64,000 bases of DNA from Aliiroseovarius salicola. GTDB lineage: Bacteria; Pseudomonadota; Alphaproteobacteria; Rhodobacterales; Rhodobacteraceae. The notes beneath the pieces were generated by a model, which was given only the letters and a program-made list of their open reading frames with translations, was not told where the DNA came from and did no database searches. Below, one piece after another: positions 10,018-17,499 of the stretch (position 1 is the first letter of the stretch; the number at the start of each line of letters is the position of its first letter). The DNA is taken from NCBI RefSeq assembly GCF_027891095.1, contig NZ_JAQIIO010000007.1:1-64000 (forward strand), written 5' to 3'. The position numbers and the translations under genes are program-made.

Positions 10018-11564
10018 GCGAATATCTCGACCTGATCATGTTCGCCGCCCTTATGGGAGCGATCCTGATGGGGTTCCCCGTGTCATTCAGCATCGCTGGT
10101 GTTGCCATCATCTTTGCCTATCTCGGCTGGATGCTGGGGGTCATGGACGTTACCCTGCTGGGCGCGATGAGCCAGCGGGTGTTTGGGCTTTTAAGCAATC
10201 AAGTGCTGATTGCCATTCCACTTTTTGTCCTGATGGGGGCGGTGCTGGAGAAGAGCCAGATCGCGGAAAACCTTCTGGACACGATGGGGCGCCTGTTTGG
10301 TCAGCTCAAAGGCGGGCTCGGGATCTCGGTCGTTCTGGTCGGTGCGCTTCTGGCGGCCTCAACCGGCATTGTCGGGGCAACGGTGGTCGCCATGGGCATG
10401 ATTGCCCTGCCGACCATGTTGCGGGCCGGTTACGACACCAGAGTTGCCTCGGGCATCGTGTGCACAGCGGGCACGTTGGGCCAGATCATTCCGCCGTCAA
10501 CCCTGCTGATCATCCTCGCGGACGTCATGTCCAATGCCTATCAGCAAGCGCAGTATGAGCAGGGGAAGTTCTCGGTTGAGGCGCTCTCCGTGGGACAGTT
10601 CTTTTCCGCAGCGCTGCTGCCGGGATTGACGCTGGTGGTGCTTTATCTGCTTTATATCGTGATCCGGGGCGTGCTGCGCCCGCAGGATATGCCCTCTGCG
10701 CCGGTTGATCTGGCCAAACCGCAATGGGGCGAGGTGATCGCGGCCATTGTCCCCCCGATCCTGCTGATCTTCGCCGTGCTCGGCGCAATCCTTGGCGGAG
10801 TTGCCACCCCTACCGAAGCCGCATCTGTCGGGGCAGTGGGCGCACTCTTGATGGCGGGCCTGCGCTCTGGCGGATCACAACGGTTGATCCTGTTGGGGGC
10901 TGGGTCCTTCCTTTTGCTGGCCGTGCTGTCAGGTGTGGCGCCGGTGCGCCTGCAACGAGATGATCTGGGGCTTGGCGCGTTGTCACTGGGCGTAGCCTAT
11001 GCGGCCCTTACCACCATTGGTGGGGTGGCGGTGCTCGCCTCACTGTTTGCAAGCTGGCCCAAGCGCATTCTGCATGAGGCGGTAGAATCCACCGCCACTA
11101 TGACCGCGATGATTTTTGCTACGATCCTGGCCGCCGGAATGTTCTCGCTGGTGTTCATCGGTCTGGGTGGAGAAGAGCGCGTCGCCCACATTCTGTCGGA
11201 GTTGCCGGGCGGTCCGATCGGAGCGCTGCTCTTCTGCATGCTCTTCATCTTCCTCTTGGGCTTTTTCCTCGATTTCGTCGAAATCTCGGTGATTGTGTTG
11301 CCGCTGGTCACGCCGCAACTGATCCTGATGGGATATGATCCGATCTGGCTTGGGATCCTGATTGCCATCAACCTGCAGACCAGTTTTCTCACACCACCTT
11401 TTGGATTTTCCCTGTTCTACCTGCGCGGGGCGGCCCCGAAGGAGGTTTCTACAGGTGCCATTTATGCCGGCGTTGTCCCTTTCATCGGTTTACAGGCTGT
11501 TGGTGTCCTGCTGGTCTGGATGATCCCCAACTTGGCGACGTGGTTGCCCTCGGTCCTGTTCTGA
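10014..11564 (+). CDS. TRAP transporter large permease subunit (DctM type)
   Basis: The 516-aa protein is highly hydrophobic with about 12-14 helices and carries DctM landmarks: G-F-P-V-S-F-S-I near the start, a S-T-G-I-V-G-A-T-V block, and G-T-L-G-Q-I-I-P-P-S. It is longer than a typical DctM because of an inserted region around residues 280-340 (GLRSGGSQRLIL onward), as seen in the large-subunit type that pairs with TakP-like proteins. It is the last gene of the hut-TRAP run and converges on a LysR gene. Confidence 0.92.
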   Translation: MSEYLDLIMFAALMGAILMGFPVSFSIAGVAIIFAYLGWMLGVMDVTLLGAMSQRVFGLLSNQVLIAIPLFVLMGAVLEKSQIAENLLDTMGRLFGQLKGGLGISVVLVGALLAASTGIVGATVVAMGMIALPTMLRAGYDTRVASGIVCTAGTLGQIIPPSTLLIILADVMSNAYQQAQYEQGKFSVEALSVGQFFSAALLPGLTLVVLYLLYIVIRGVLRPQDMPSAPVDLAKPQWGEVIAAIVPPILLIFAVLGAILGGVATPTEAASVGAVGALLMAGLRSGGSQRLILLGAGSFLLLAVLSGVAPVRLQRDDLGLGALSLGVAYAALTTIGGVAVLASLFASWPKRILHEAVESTATMTAMIFATILAAGMFSLVFIGLGGEERVAHILSELPGGPIGALLFCMLFIFLLGFFLDFVEISVIVLPLVTPQLILMGYDPIWLGILIAINLQTSFLTPPFGFSLFYLRGAAPKEVSTGAIYAGVVPFIGLQAVGVLLVWMIPNLATWLPSVLF

Positions 11565-11581
11565 ACCAGATCTCTTGCGGA

Positions 11582-11602
11582 GGCAGGGTCATCGATCCTG
11601 CC
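11582..11602. terminator. Hairpin between dctM and the convergent LysR gene
   Basis: GGCAGG (11582-11587) and CCTGCC (11597-11602) can form a short stem with a 9-nt loop in the 39-bp gap between convergent genes. No long T tract follows on either strand, so a terminator role is only a possibility. Confidence 0.3.
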
Positions 11603-11603
11603 G

Positions 11604-12500
11604 TCAGTTCGTGAAGAACGCTTTGGCAAACTCCGAAAAGTCCCGGATGATCTTGCGCTTGGCAGCCGTGTCACCATGCGCCAGCGCGATCTGGTGAACC
11701 GGGAACCGCCCGGTGATCGGCCGCTTCAGCAAAGGGGTCCCGTCATAGGCGCTGTTGCCGGGAAGATCGGTGGCCAGAAGCCCAATACCAAACCCGTTGG
11801 CCACCATCGACCGCAACATCTCGATTGACCCGGTTTCATGCGCAATCCGCACCGGAAATTCATCGTTTTGCAAAAGCGAGAGGAAATAACCCCGGCTGTG
11901 GGGCAGGCTCATCAGAATGACCGGATCCTGCACAAGATCCTTGGCGCTGACCGCAGTTTTCTGCTCCAGCCGGTGCCCTTTCGGCAGCAGCGCATAAGGC
12001 TCTGCGGGTTTCATAGGCACAACCACAAAATCCGATGGCACACCGAAATCATAGATCAAGGCAATATCGATCCTGCCCTCTCCCAGCCAATTGAACAGGG
12101 TTTGCAGATCCCCTTCCAGAAGGCGGATTTCGGCCGCCGAATGACCTTCTTTGAACTTGCGCACCAGTTGCGGCGCATAGCGAGGCCCCAATGTTGAAAA
12201 CACGCCGAGGCTCAAGAACTCCGGGGTTCCCTCTTTGCCGCCAAGAACCCAGCGGGCCTGGCGTTCAAGCGCATGCAGCTGCGCAATCTTGCGTTGCCCA
12301 AAAGAGGTGAGCTCCATCCCTCGCCCGACAATCCGGACAAAGAGCTTCTGCCCAAACACTTCTTCGCAGCGCGCGATAGCCAGAGAGATCGATGGCTGCG
12401 ACGTGTTTAACGCACGGCTGGCGGCGGCGGTGCTGCCAGTCTCGGCCACAGCCAGCAGGATTTCGATCTGGCGAAAGGTCAATGGTATATTCAATTTCAT
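11604..12500 (-). CDS. LysR-family transcriptional regulator
   Basis: The 298-aa start at ATG 12500 (MKLNIPLTFRQIEILLAVAE) fits the LysR length. A longer in-frame extension to 12707 would run into the divergent CoA-transferase gene and lacks family similarity. The N-terminal HTH (T-A-A-A-S-R-A-L-N-T-S-Q-P-S-I-S) is followed by a substrate-binding domain. It is divergent from the CoA-transferase/acyl-CoA dehydrogenase pair with a 79-bp gap, so it probably regulates that pair. The effector is unknown. Confidence 0.9.
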   Translation of the reverse strand: MKLNIPLTFRQIEILLAVAETGSTAAASRALNTSQPSISLAIARCEEVFGQKLFVRIVGRGMELTSFGQRKIAQLHALERQARWVLGGKEGTPEFLSLGVFSTLGPRYAPQLVRKFKEGHSAAEIRLLEGDLQTLFNWLGEGRIDIALIYDFGVPSDFVVVPMKPAEPYALLPKGHRLEQKTAVSAKDLVQDPVILMSLPHSRGYFLSLLQNDEFPVRIAHETGSIEMLRSMVANGFGIGLLATDLPGNSAYDGTPLLKRPITGRFPVHQIALAHGDTAAKRKIIRDFSEFAKAFFTN

Positions 12501-12519
12501 ATATCCTAAATGTTGTATC

Positions 12520-12537
12520 GGTATTTCCGAGTATACC
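12520..12537. promoter_or_regulatory. Candidate LysR operator in the divergent gap
   Basis: GGTAT-N8-ATACC (12520-12524 and 12533-12537) is a small inverted repeat in the 79-bp gap between the LysR gene and the CoA-transferase gene. Size and symmetry are like those of LysR boxes, although the classic T-N11-A core is not exact. Binding is inferred from position only. Confidence 0.35.
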
Positions 12538-12579
12538 TCTCCGATCACTATCCTCCAGTCAGAAACGAATGGAGGAACC

Positions 12580-13755
12580 ATGTTTGAAGGTGAAGGACAA
12601 TCAATGCGCCGACCACTCGAAGGGGTACGGGTGCTGGATTTTTCCCGCGTGTTGGCCGGACCATACTGCACCGCATTGATGGCCGACCTTGGCGCCGATG
12701 TGATCAAGGTCGAACCGCCTGCAGGAGATGATTATCGCCATGTAGGGCCGTTTAAGGATGGCGAAAGCCTGCTGTTCCAATCCGTCAACCGCGGTAAGAA
12801 ATCTGTGGTGCTGGATCTGAAAACCGATGCTGGCAAACAGGCTGCGCTTGATCTGACTGCCACCTGCGACGTGCTGATCGAAAATTTTCGCCCGGGCGTG
12901 ATGGATCGGTTCGGGCTTGGCGCGGCAAATCTCTGTGGCGCGTTCCCAAAACTCGTCTATGTGTCGCTGTCCGGATTTGGCCAAACTGGTCCGAACAAGG
13001 CATTGCCTGCCTATGACATCATCATTCAGGCGATGAGTGGGCTGATGGATGTCACAGGCGAGGCTGATGGACCTCCGATGATGGTGGGCGAAGCTCTGGG
13101 TGACGTGGCAGGCGGGATGTTTGCTGCATTTGGCGCGATGGTCGCCCTGTTTGATCGCGAGCGCACCGGACGCGGCCGGCATGTGGATCTGTCGCTCTTC
13201 GACTCGCTGGTCAGCATGATGCCCATCGCCGCCTGCCGGGCCCTGATCGCAGGAGAGACCCCGCAGCGGACCGGCAACCGTCATGCGTTGTCCGCCCCGT
13301 TTGGAACCTACCAGGCAAAGGACGGGCATTTCGCCGTTGCAGTCCTGAATGACCGGTTGTTCGAAAGCTTTTCTTCCGCCATCGCGCAGCCGCAACTGGC
13401 CGATGATCCACGTTTTGCAACTGATGTGCTGCGGCGTCAAAACGAACCGGAACTGGCTGAATTCATCGAAGGCTGGGCTGCCAACAACGATGTTGAAACA
13501 GTGGTGGACAACCTCACACGGGCCGGCATTCCCGCCGCGCCGTTGAGTTCGGTGATGCAGGCCTGGACCTCTCCCCAGGTTGAGGCGCGTGCTCTGGCCT
13601 CGCCGGTCAGCCATCCCACGCTTGGTCAGTTTCTCGTTCCAGAACAACCGGTGCATTTCAACGGTGCCCCGCGCGGCGGGCGACAGGCGGCCCCCGCACT
13701 GGGGGCGCACACAGTCGACATACTGAAAACCCTCACCCACGGAGACCGCACATGA
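12580..13755 (+). CDS. Class III CoA-transferase (CaiB/BaiF family)
   Basis: This 391-aa protein starts at ATG 12580, four bases after GGAGG. Longer in-frame starts would read through the LysR regulator. The N-terminal block R-V-L-D-F-S-R-V-L-A-G-P-Y-C is the family signature, and the Asp nucleophile region (N-R-G-K-K-S-V-V-L-D-L-K, then D-V-L-I-E-N-F-R-P-G) is present. Such enzymes move CoA between an acyl-CoA donor and a carboxylic acid. The stop overlaps the acyl-CoA dehydrogenase start (ATGA). The pair may activate and then oxidize one acid, but the substrate cannot be read from sequence. Confidence 0.9.
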   Translation: MFEGEGQSMRRPLEGVRVLDFSRVLAGPYCTALMADLGADVIKVEPPAGDDYRHVGPFKDGESLLFQSVNRGKKSVVLDLKTDAGKQAALDLTATCDVLIENFRPGVMDRFGLGAANLCGAFPKLVYVSLSGFGQTGPNKALPAYDIIIQAMSGLMDVTGEADGPPMMVGEALGDVAGGMFAAFGAMVALFDRERTGRGRHVDLSLFDSLVSMMPIAACRALIAGETPQRTGNRHALSAPFGTYQAKDGHFAVAVLNDRLFESFSSAIAQPQLADDPRFATDVLRRQNEPELAEFIEGWAANNDVETVVDNLTRAGIPAAPLSSVMQAWTSPQVEARALASPVSHPTLGQFLVPEQPVHFNGAPRGGRQAAPALGAHTVDILKTLTHGDRT

Positions 13756-14888
13756 ACAGTTTTCTAAGCTACGAAGAACGCGCCGTCATCGACCAAATCA
13801 CGCGCTTCTCAACCGACATTCTGGCCCCGCGCGCGGCAGAAATAGATGCGAAAGCTCAGTTCACCACGCTGCATCGTCCCGCATTGGCCGAGATGGGCAT
13901 CATGGGCATGAACCTGCCCGAAGCCCATGGCGGTATAGGGTTGTCCGGCCCGGCGCTCTATGAAGCGGTTGAAGCCATCGCCGGGGCCTGCGGTTCCACG
14001 GCGTCAATGTTGACGGCACATTTTCTGGCAACAGATTCCCTGCTTCTCGGGGCAGAAGAGGCCCTGAAAGCACGTGTCCTGCCGGGCGCGGCGACGGGGG
14101 ACAAACTGGGCGCATTCGGGTTGACCGAACCGCAGGCAGGATCCAACCCCGCCGATATGCGCAGCTTTGCCATGCGCGAAGGAACGGGCTATCGGCTCAA
14201 GGGATCCAAGTGCTTCATTTCGAACGCGGGTGAGGCGGATTTCATTGTGATCTTTGCCAAGACCGACCGCACCGCCGGTGCGCGTGGCATCAGCGCCTTC
14301 ATTGTAGAACCGAAACGGATGGGGGGCATCGACATTGGCAAGCCAGAGCAAACCATGGGCCTGCGCGGTGGCCATGTGTTCCCGATCAGTTTTGACTGCT
14401 TTGTGCCCGAAGAAAACCGTCTGGGCGATGAGGGCACCGGGTTTCGCACGGCGATGAAGGTTCTGGATAATGGCCGGATCGAGGTGGCCGCGCAGGCCAC
14501 CGGCATCGCCAGTGAAGCCCTCAAAGCTGCCATTTCCTATGCCAAGGAACGGGAGGTCGGCGGTCGTCCGATTGGGAATTTCCAGGGGTTGCAGTGGATG
14601 TTGGCCGATTGTGCCACAGAACTGGCCGCCGCACGGGCGCTTGGATTGCAAGCTGCAGCGAAACGCGGATCAGGAGAGCGCTATTCATCGGAATCGGCCT
14701 ACGCAAAGCTCTATGCCAGCGAAGCTGCATGGCGCATTGCAGACCGCGCGCTTCAAATTCATGGGGGCTATGGCTACACCAAGGATTTCCCGCTGGAACG
14801 TTACCTACGTGATTTGCGGATCTTCCGTATTTACGAAGGGTCCTCCGAAATTCAACGGACCATCATCGCCCGAGATCTGTTGAAATAG
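13752..14888 (+). CDS. Acyl-CoA dehydrogenase
   Basis: The 378-aa flavoprotein has typical family blocks: F-G-L-T-E-P-Q-A-G-S near the FAD/acyl pocket, a central K-C-F-I-S-N-A segment, and C-terminal Q-I-H-G-G-Y-G-Y-T followed by I-Y-E-G-S-S-E-I-Q-R-T-I, whose Glu is in the position of the catalytic base of short-chain type enzymes. It would introduce the alpha-beta double bond in an acyl-CoA. It is translationally coupled to the CoA-transferase upstream. The chain length of the substrate is unknown. Confidence 0.92.
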   Translation: MNSFLSYEERAVIDQITRFSTDILAPRAAEIDAKAQFTTLHRPALAEMGIMGMNLPEAHGGIGLSGPALYEAVEAIAGACGSTASMLTAHFLATDSLLLGAEEALKARVLPGAATGDKLGAFGLTEPQAGSNPADMRSFAMREGTGYRLKGSKCFISNAGEADFIVIFAKTDRTAGARGISAFIVEPKRMGGIDIGKPEQTMGLRGGHVFPISFDCFVPEENRLGDEGTGFRTAMKVLDNGRIEVAAQATGIASEALKAAISYAKEREVGGRPIGNFQGLQWMLADCATELAAARALGLQAAAKRGSGERYSSESAYAKLYASEAAWRIADRALQIHGGYGYTKDFPLERYLRDLRIFRIYEGSSEIQRTIIARDLLK

Positions 14889-14914
14889 TAATTGGCAAAG
14901 CCACATGCAAGTAA

Positions 14915-14943
14915 CCTCTCCCGGTCACTTCCGGGAAGGTTTT
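14915..14943 (+). terminator. Rho-independent terminator after the acyl-CoA dehydrogenase
   Basis: TCCCGG (14919-14924) pairs with CCGGGA (14931-14936) with weaker outer pairing, followed directly by GG and TTTT. It lies 27 bp after the stop codon and marks the end of the core segment before the mobile region. Confidence 0.6.
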
Positions 14944-15084
14944 GGGGCTTGAATGAAGTCTTTTTAGTTCGCGACTACCACCGGCTCTGCATAGATCCAG
15001 CTGAGACTGCCCATAACATCGAAGATATCATCTGTGATGTCCGTGACACCAATGCCGTTCAGCCTCTTTATATGCATCGCCTGA

Positions 15085-15393
15085 TGCTTTCGACAGATCG
15101 ATTGCGCCCATCTTATGGGGGTGCATGAGACCAGGATCTCCTGCCTGGAACGCGGCAAACGTGAGCCGAGCCTTCGCGACATTTGCTTTTTGTCGATGAT
15201 TTTTGGACGCAGCTTTGAAAGCTTGTTTTCAAGCATTTTTGATGAGATCCGTGCGGAGCTTTATTGCCAACTCCCGACGTTGCCAGCTCCGCCTAAATCC
15301 CTTTCCAAACTTCGGCTCAAAAACCGCCAGAAGACAATTGAGAGCCTCGCTGAGCGGTTGGAAGATAACTTTGACGCTGCTTATGACGACTAG
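15085..15393 (+). pseudogene. XRE-type HTH regulator, 5'-broken
   Basis: From 15115 the frame reads MGVHETRISCLERGKREPSL, a textbook second half of an XRE helix-turn-helix. The same frame continues upstream as CFRQIDCAHL, the first half of that domain, but hits TGA at 15082-15084 without a start codon. An overlapping frame (14892-15128) stays open across the expected N-terminus. The simplest reading is a frameshift or deletion near 15080-15090 that removed the start. The stop lies just inside the next gene's start (ATGACGACTAG), as expected of an intact ancestral pair. Only a truncated 92-aa product could still be made from 15115. Confidence 0.6.
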
Positions 15394-15844
15394 GCCTAAT
15401 CGCGTTCTTTCGATCGCTGTGGCCTATGGCAAGCTGGCTTATGTCTTTATAATAAATGATCGATTGAAGGACTGGCAGGTGTCAAGGGCAGCCAGTTTCT
15501 CACCTACAAAGGCCGGTACTTTTTTGAAGAACACATACAAACGTCTTCAGCCAGATATTGTGCTGATCGAAGACCCTCGGGAAGGGACACGCAAAACCGG
15601 CCATGCGCTTGAGATCCTGCTGGCGCTTGAGAAAGAAATTGTTGCCGAGAATATCCCGCATCATTGCGTCCGACGCCGTCAGAGCTACGCCAACAAATAT
15701 GAAGAGGCCAGAGCATTGGCGGAGCGTTATCCGCCCATTGAAACCTGGTTGCCGAAGTCCCCTCGGATTTGGGAAGGGGAGCCCACCAATACGATCTACT
15801 TTGAAGCCTTATCCATGCATGTGCAGATGCTCAAAGACACGTGA
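15383..15844 (+). CDS. RNase H-fold (RuvC-like) hypothetical protein
   Basis: This 153-aa protein begins at ATG 15383, overlapping the end of the XRE gene. The opening V-L-S-I-A-V-A-Y-G-K-L-A-Y-V-F-I and the second block P-D-I-V-L-I-E-D-P-R have the alternating strand pattern and acidic residue of RuvC-like RNase H folds. No classical first-strand Asp is visible, so catalysis is uncertain. The C-terminus (R-I-W-E, then N-T-I-Y-F-E-A-L) looks conserved. Pairing with an XRE gene is suggestive of a small mobile-element module. Function is unknown. Confidence 0.6.
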   Translation: MTTRPNRVLSIAVAYGKLAYVFIINDRLKDWQVSRAASFSPTKAGTFLKNTYKRLQPDIVLIEDPREGTRKTGHALEILLALEKEIVAENIPHHCVRRRQSYANKYEEARALAERYPPIETWLPKSPRIWEGEPTNTIYFEALSMHVQMLKDT

Positions 15845-15974
15845 TGAGGGCACTCGGGCTTTGTCTCCGAGAAGCAGAAGCTGGGGCGAGACACGCTTCA
15901 GAGCCATCATCCCCGTTGACAGTGCACGCTTCTAAAATGCAACCTATCTACATTAAGTAGAAAGTGGATTTGAG

Positions 15975-16658
15975 ATGAGATCATATGATACCGCACGCGG
16001 TTTGTTCAGTTTTTTAGAGGTTGTTTCCAAAATTGTAATTGGGCTCGGCATATTGCTCGTTCTTGTCGGTTTTATTGGATACGGAAATTCTAGCTCATAT
16101 GGTGGTGTCGATGTGCTGGCAACTTTCGTACTCATAGCATTTGGTGCATTTGTCAGCTTCATTGGTCTGATAGCATTGGCGGTCATGCAATTTGGTCGTG
16201 CTGGTGTGGACAGCGCGGAATACACCCAGCAGATGCTGAAGATCTCCCGCGATCAGTTGGACGTCTCTCGACAAGCCCTCAAACAGGGGGCGTCAACACC
16301 GCAGGGATTTGCAGATTTGGTGCAGGATGATCCCGATACCTCACCTTCACATGCGCAGCAGGCCGTACCCTCGGACACGACCAAAGAGCCTGGAAAACCC
16401 AATGGGAAAGCGGAGCAACCTGAAGGGTCTCTCCTGCAAAAAGAACGCCCGCCTGCTCAAATTGAGGCACCGTCTGAGCCTGTGCTTTCCTTCGCCGACC
16501 TAAATCAAGACAAGGTCCAAGTTGAGGCTTCTGTTCCGAAAGATCTCCCAAAGCCTGATCCTTCCCGCATCATCACCTTTGAAGGCCGGGACATTGTTGT
16601 CGAAAATGGCAAATACAATGTGAACGGCATTCCATTTGGAACCCAGCAACAGGCATAA
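15975..16658 (+). CDS. Membrane-anchored hypothetical protein
   Basis: The 227-aa protein has two hydrophobic segments (about residues 16-37 and 46-73) and then a long soluble, Pro/Gln/Glu-rich tail. The C-terminal 40 residues (RIITFEGRDIVVENGKYNVN) look like a small beta-rich unit. The topology suggests an inner-membrane hairpin with a cytoplasmic tail. I do not recognise the family. It lies upstream of the inverted-repeat segment and the coupling-protein-like gene, so a role in element transfer or maintenance is possible. Confidence 0.6.
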   Translation: MRSYDTARGLFSFLEVVSKIVIGLGILLVLVGFIGYGNSSSYGGVDVLATFVLIAFGAFVSFIGLIALAVMQFGRAGVDSAEYTQQMLKISRDQLDVSRQALKQGASTPQGFADLVQDDPDTSPSHAQQAVPSDTTKEPGKPNGKAEQPEGSLLQKERPPAQIEAPSEPVLSFADLNQDKVQVEASVPKDLPKPDPSRIITFEGRDIVVENGKYNVNGIPFGTQQQA

Positions 16659-16732
16659 AATTACATCCAAAAATTTGCCAGCAAACCTGCTTCATCACCT
16701 GAATCTGCAAAAGCAAATGACCGCGCATGATC

Positions 16733-16760
16733 CCCATAGGGCACCCCCAACCTCTATGGG
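16733..16760. repeat. Inverted repeat at the start of the possible oriT segment
   Basis: CCCATAG (16733-16739) and CTATGGG (16754-16760) are perfect 7-bp arms around a 14-nt C-rich loop. It lies in the 134-bp gap after the membrane protein gene. Confidence 0.5.
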
Positions 16761-16792
16761 TATCGCCTATGTGTATTCAGCAGGGAACGTAG

Positions 16793-17149
16793 ATGAACAT
16801 GGCTGAACATTCTCCCGTCTTTGAACATCGTGACTTCAGCCACTTTCTGGCTCCAATCGAGACCAGAACCCGATCCCACGCGCAGGTTAAGACACGCGTG
16901 GGATCGGTCGTGGCTGATCCCTTCGATCAGACGAAGGACAGACCCTCACTAGATGACATAGAGACATCTGCTGGAGTGGACGGGGGAGAGGGAATTCGAT
17001 CTCAACTGACCTCCCCGCTCGGTGGGGGAGAGACCAGATTTAAGTCATCCTCATTAGTTTTGACGCAATTGACTGAGCCTCTGGAAACTCATTCTCTATT
17101 TGATGTCTGTGTGTCTCGCTTTGGAAAGGAAGCTGAGCGTTGCGGGTAA
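16793..17149 (+). CDS. Doubtful 118-aa open frame in an inverted-repeat-rich segment
   Basis: The frame starts at ATG 16793 (a second ATG at 16799) and overlaps the next gene by 10 bp. I recognise no domain, and the segment contains several strong inverted repeats (16870-16907, 17011-17030), which is more like a DNA site than a gene. Between 16659 and 17139 there is otherwise no gene. If it is coding, it would be a small soluble protein ahead of the transfer genes. Confidence 0.3.
   Translation: MNMAEHSPVFEHRDFSHFLAPIETRTRSHAQVKTRVGSVVADPFDQTKDRPSLDDIETSAGVDGGEGIRSQLTSPLGGGETRFKSSSLVLTQLTEPLETHSLFDVCVSRFGKEAERCG
16870..16907. repeat. 13-bp perfect inverted repeat, oriT-like
   Basis: CCGATCCCACGCG (16870-16882) and CGCGTGGGATCGG (16895-16907) are perfect 13-bp arms with a 12-nt loop. 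It is the strongest dyad of the segment and lies about 600 bp upstream of the coupling-protein-like ATPase. Inverted repeats of this size beside mobilization genes are typical of relaxase recognition sites. The relaxase role is an inference. Confidence 0.5.
17011..17030. repeat. Short G/C inverted repeat with a repeated GGGGGAGAG motif
   Basis: CTCCCC (17011-17016) and GGGGAG (17025-17030) form an 8-nt-loop dyad. GGGGGAGAG occurs at 16982-16990 and again at 17024-17032 as a direct repeat. Together with the 13-bp dyad upstream this makes a cluster of possible protein sites. Confidence 0.4.
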
Positions 17150-17499
17150 AAATCTCTCATCACACCATTCGAAAAGGTCTGCTCTTCAAAAAGACATTTT
17201 ACGAAGTGCATCTCACCGCGGCCTTCACACATGAAGAGCGGCAGATCATTCAACAACGCGGATTGTCAAAAACCAAACTGGTGGATCGCCGACCTGCCAA
17301 TGCTAAGAATGATGCGCGCGATGAGAAATTTGAACTTCGTGTGGAACATATCCTCAATGGCCAGACAGATCGGTTCCTTTGCGACACCCCCTCCAAAGCC
17401 AAAATCTATGAAGAGGACATTCTTTCTGTCATGAACCAGATGAAGCTTTGGCTTGATGACAATGCGGAGACGGGCACACAAACTCTGGTTGAGCTCTGA
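17140..17499 (+). CDS. Hypothetical protein upstream of the coupling-type ATPase
   Basis: This 119-aa protein uses a TTG start at 17140 with GGAAAGGA about 10 bp upstream. No better in-frame start exists nearby. It is basic at the N-terminus (H-H-T-I-R-K-G-L-L-F-K-K) and has no obvious transmembrane helix. Its stop overlaps the ATG of the ATPase gene (TGATG), showing an operon. I do not recognise the family. An accessory role in DNA transfer is a guess from position. Confidence 0.6.
   Translation: MRVKISHHTIRKGLLFKKTFYEVHLTAAFTHEERQIIQQRGLSKTKLVDRRPANAKNDARDEKFELRVEHILNGQTDRFLCDTPSKAKIYEEDILSVMNQMKLWLDDNAETGTQTLVEL

Noticed and set aside
14892-15128. 78-aa plus-strand frame left of the XRE remnant
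   Set aside because: No domain; its end overlaps the XRE helix-turn-helix in the wrong frame. It is better read as degraded DNA.
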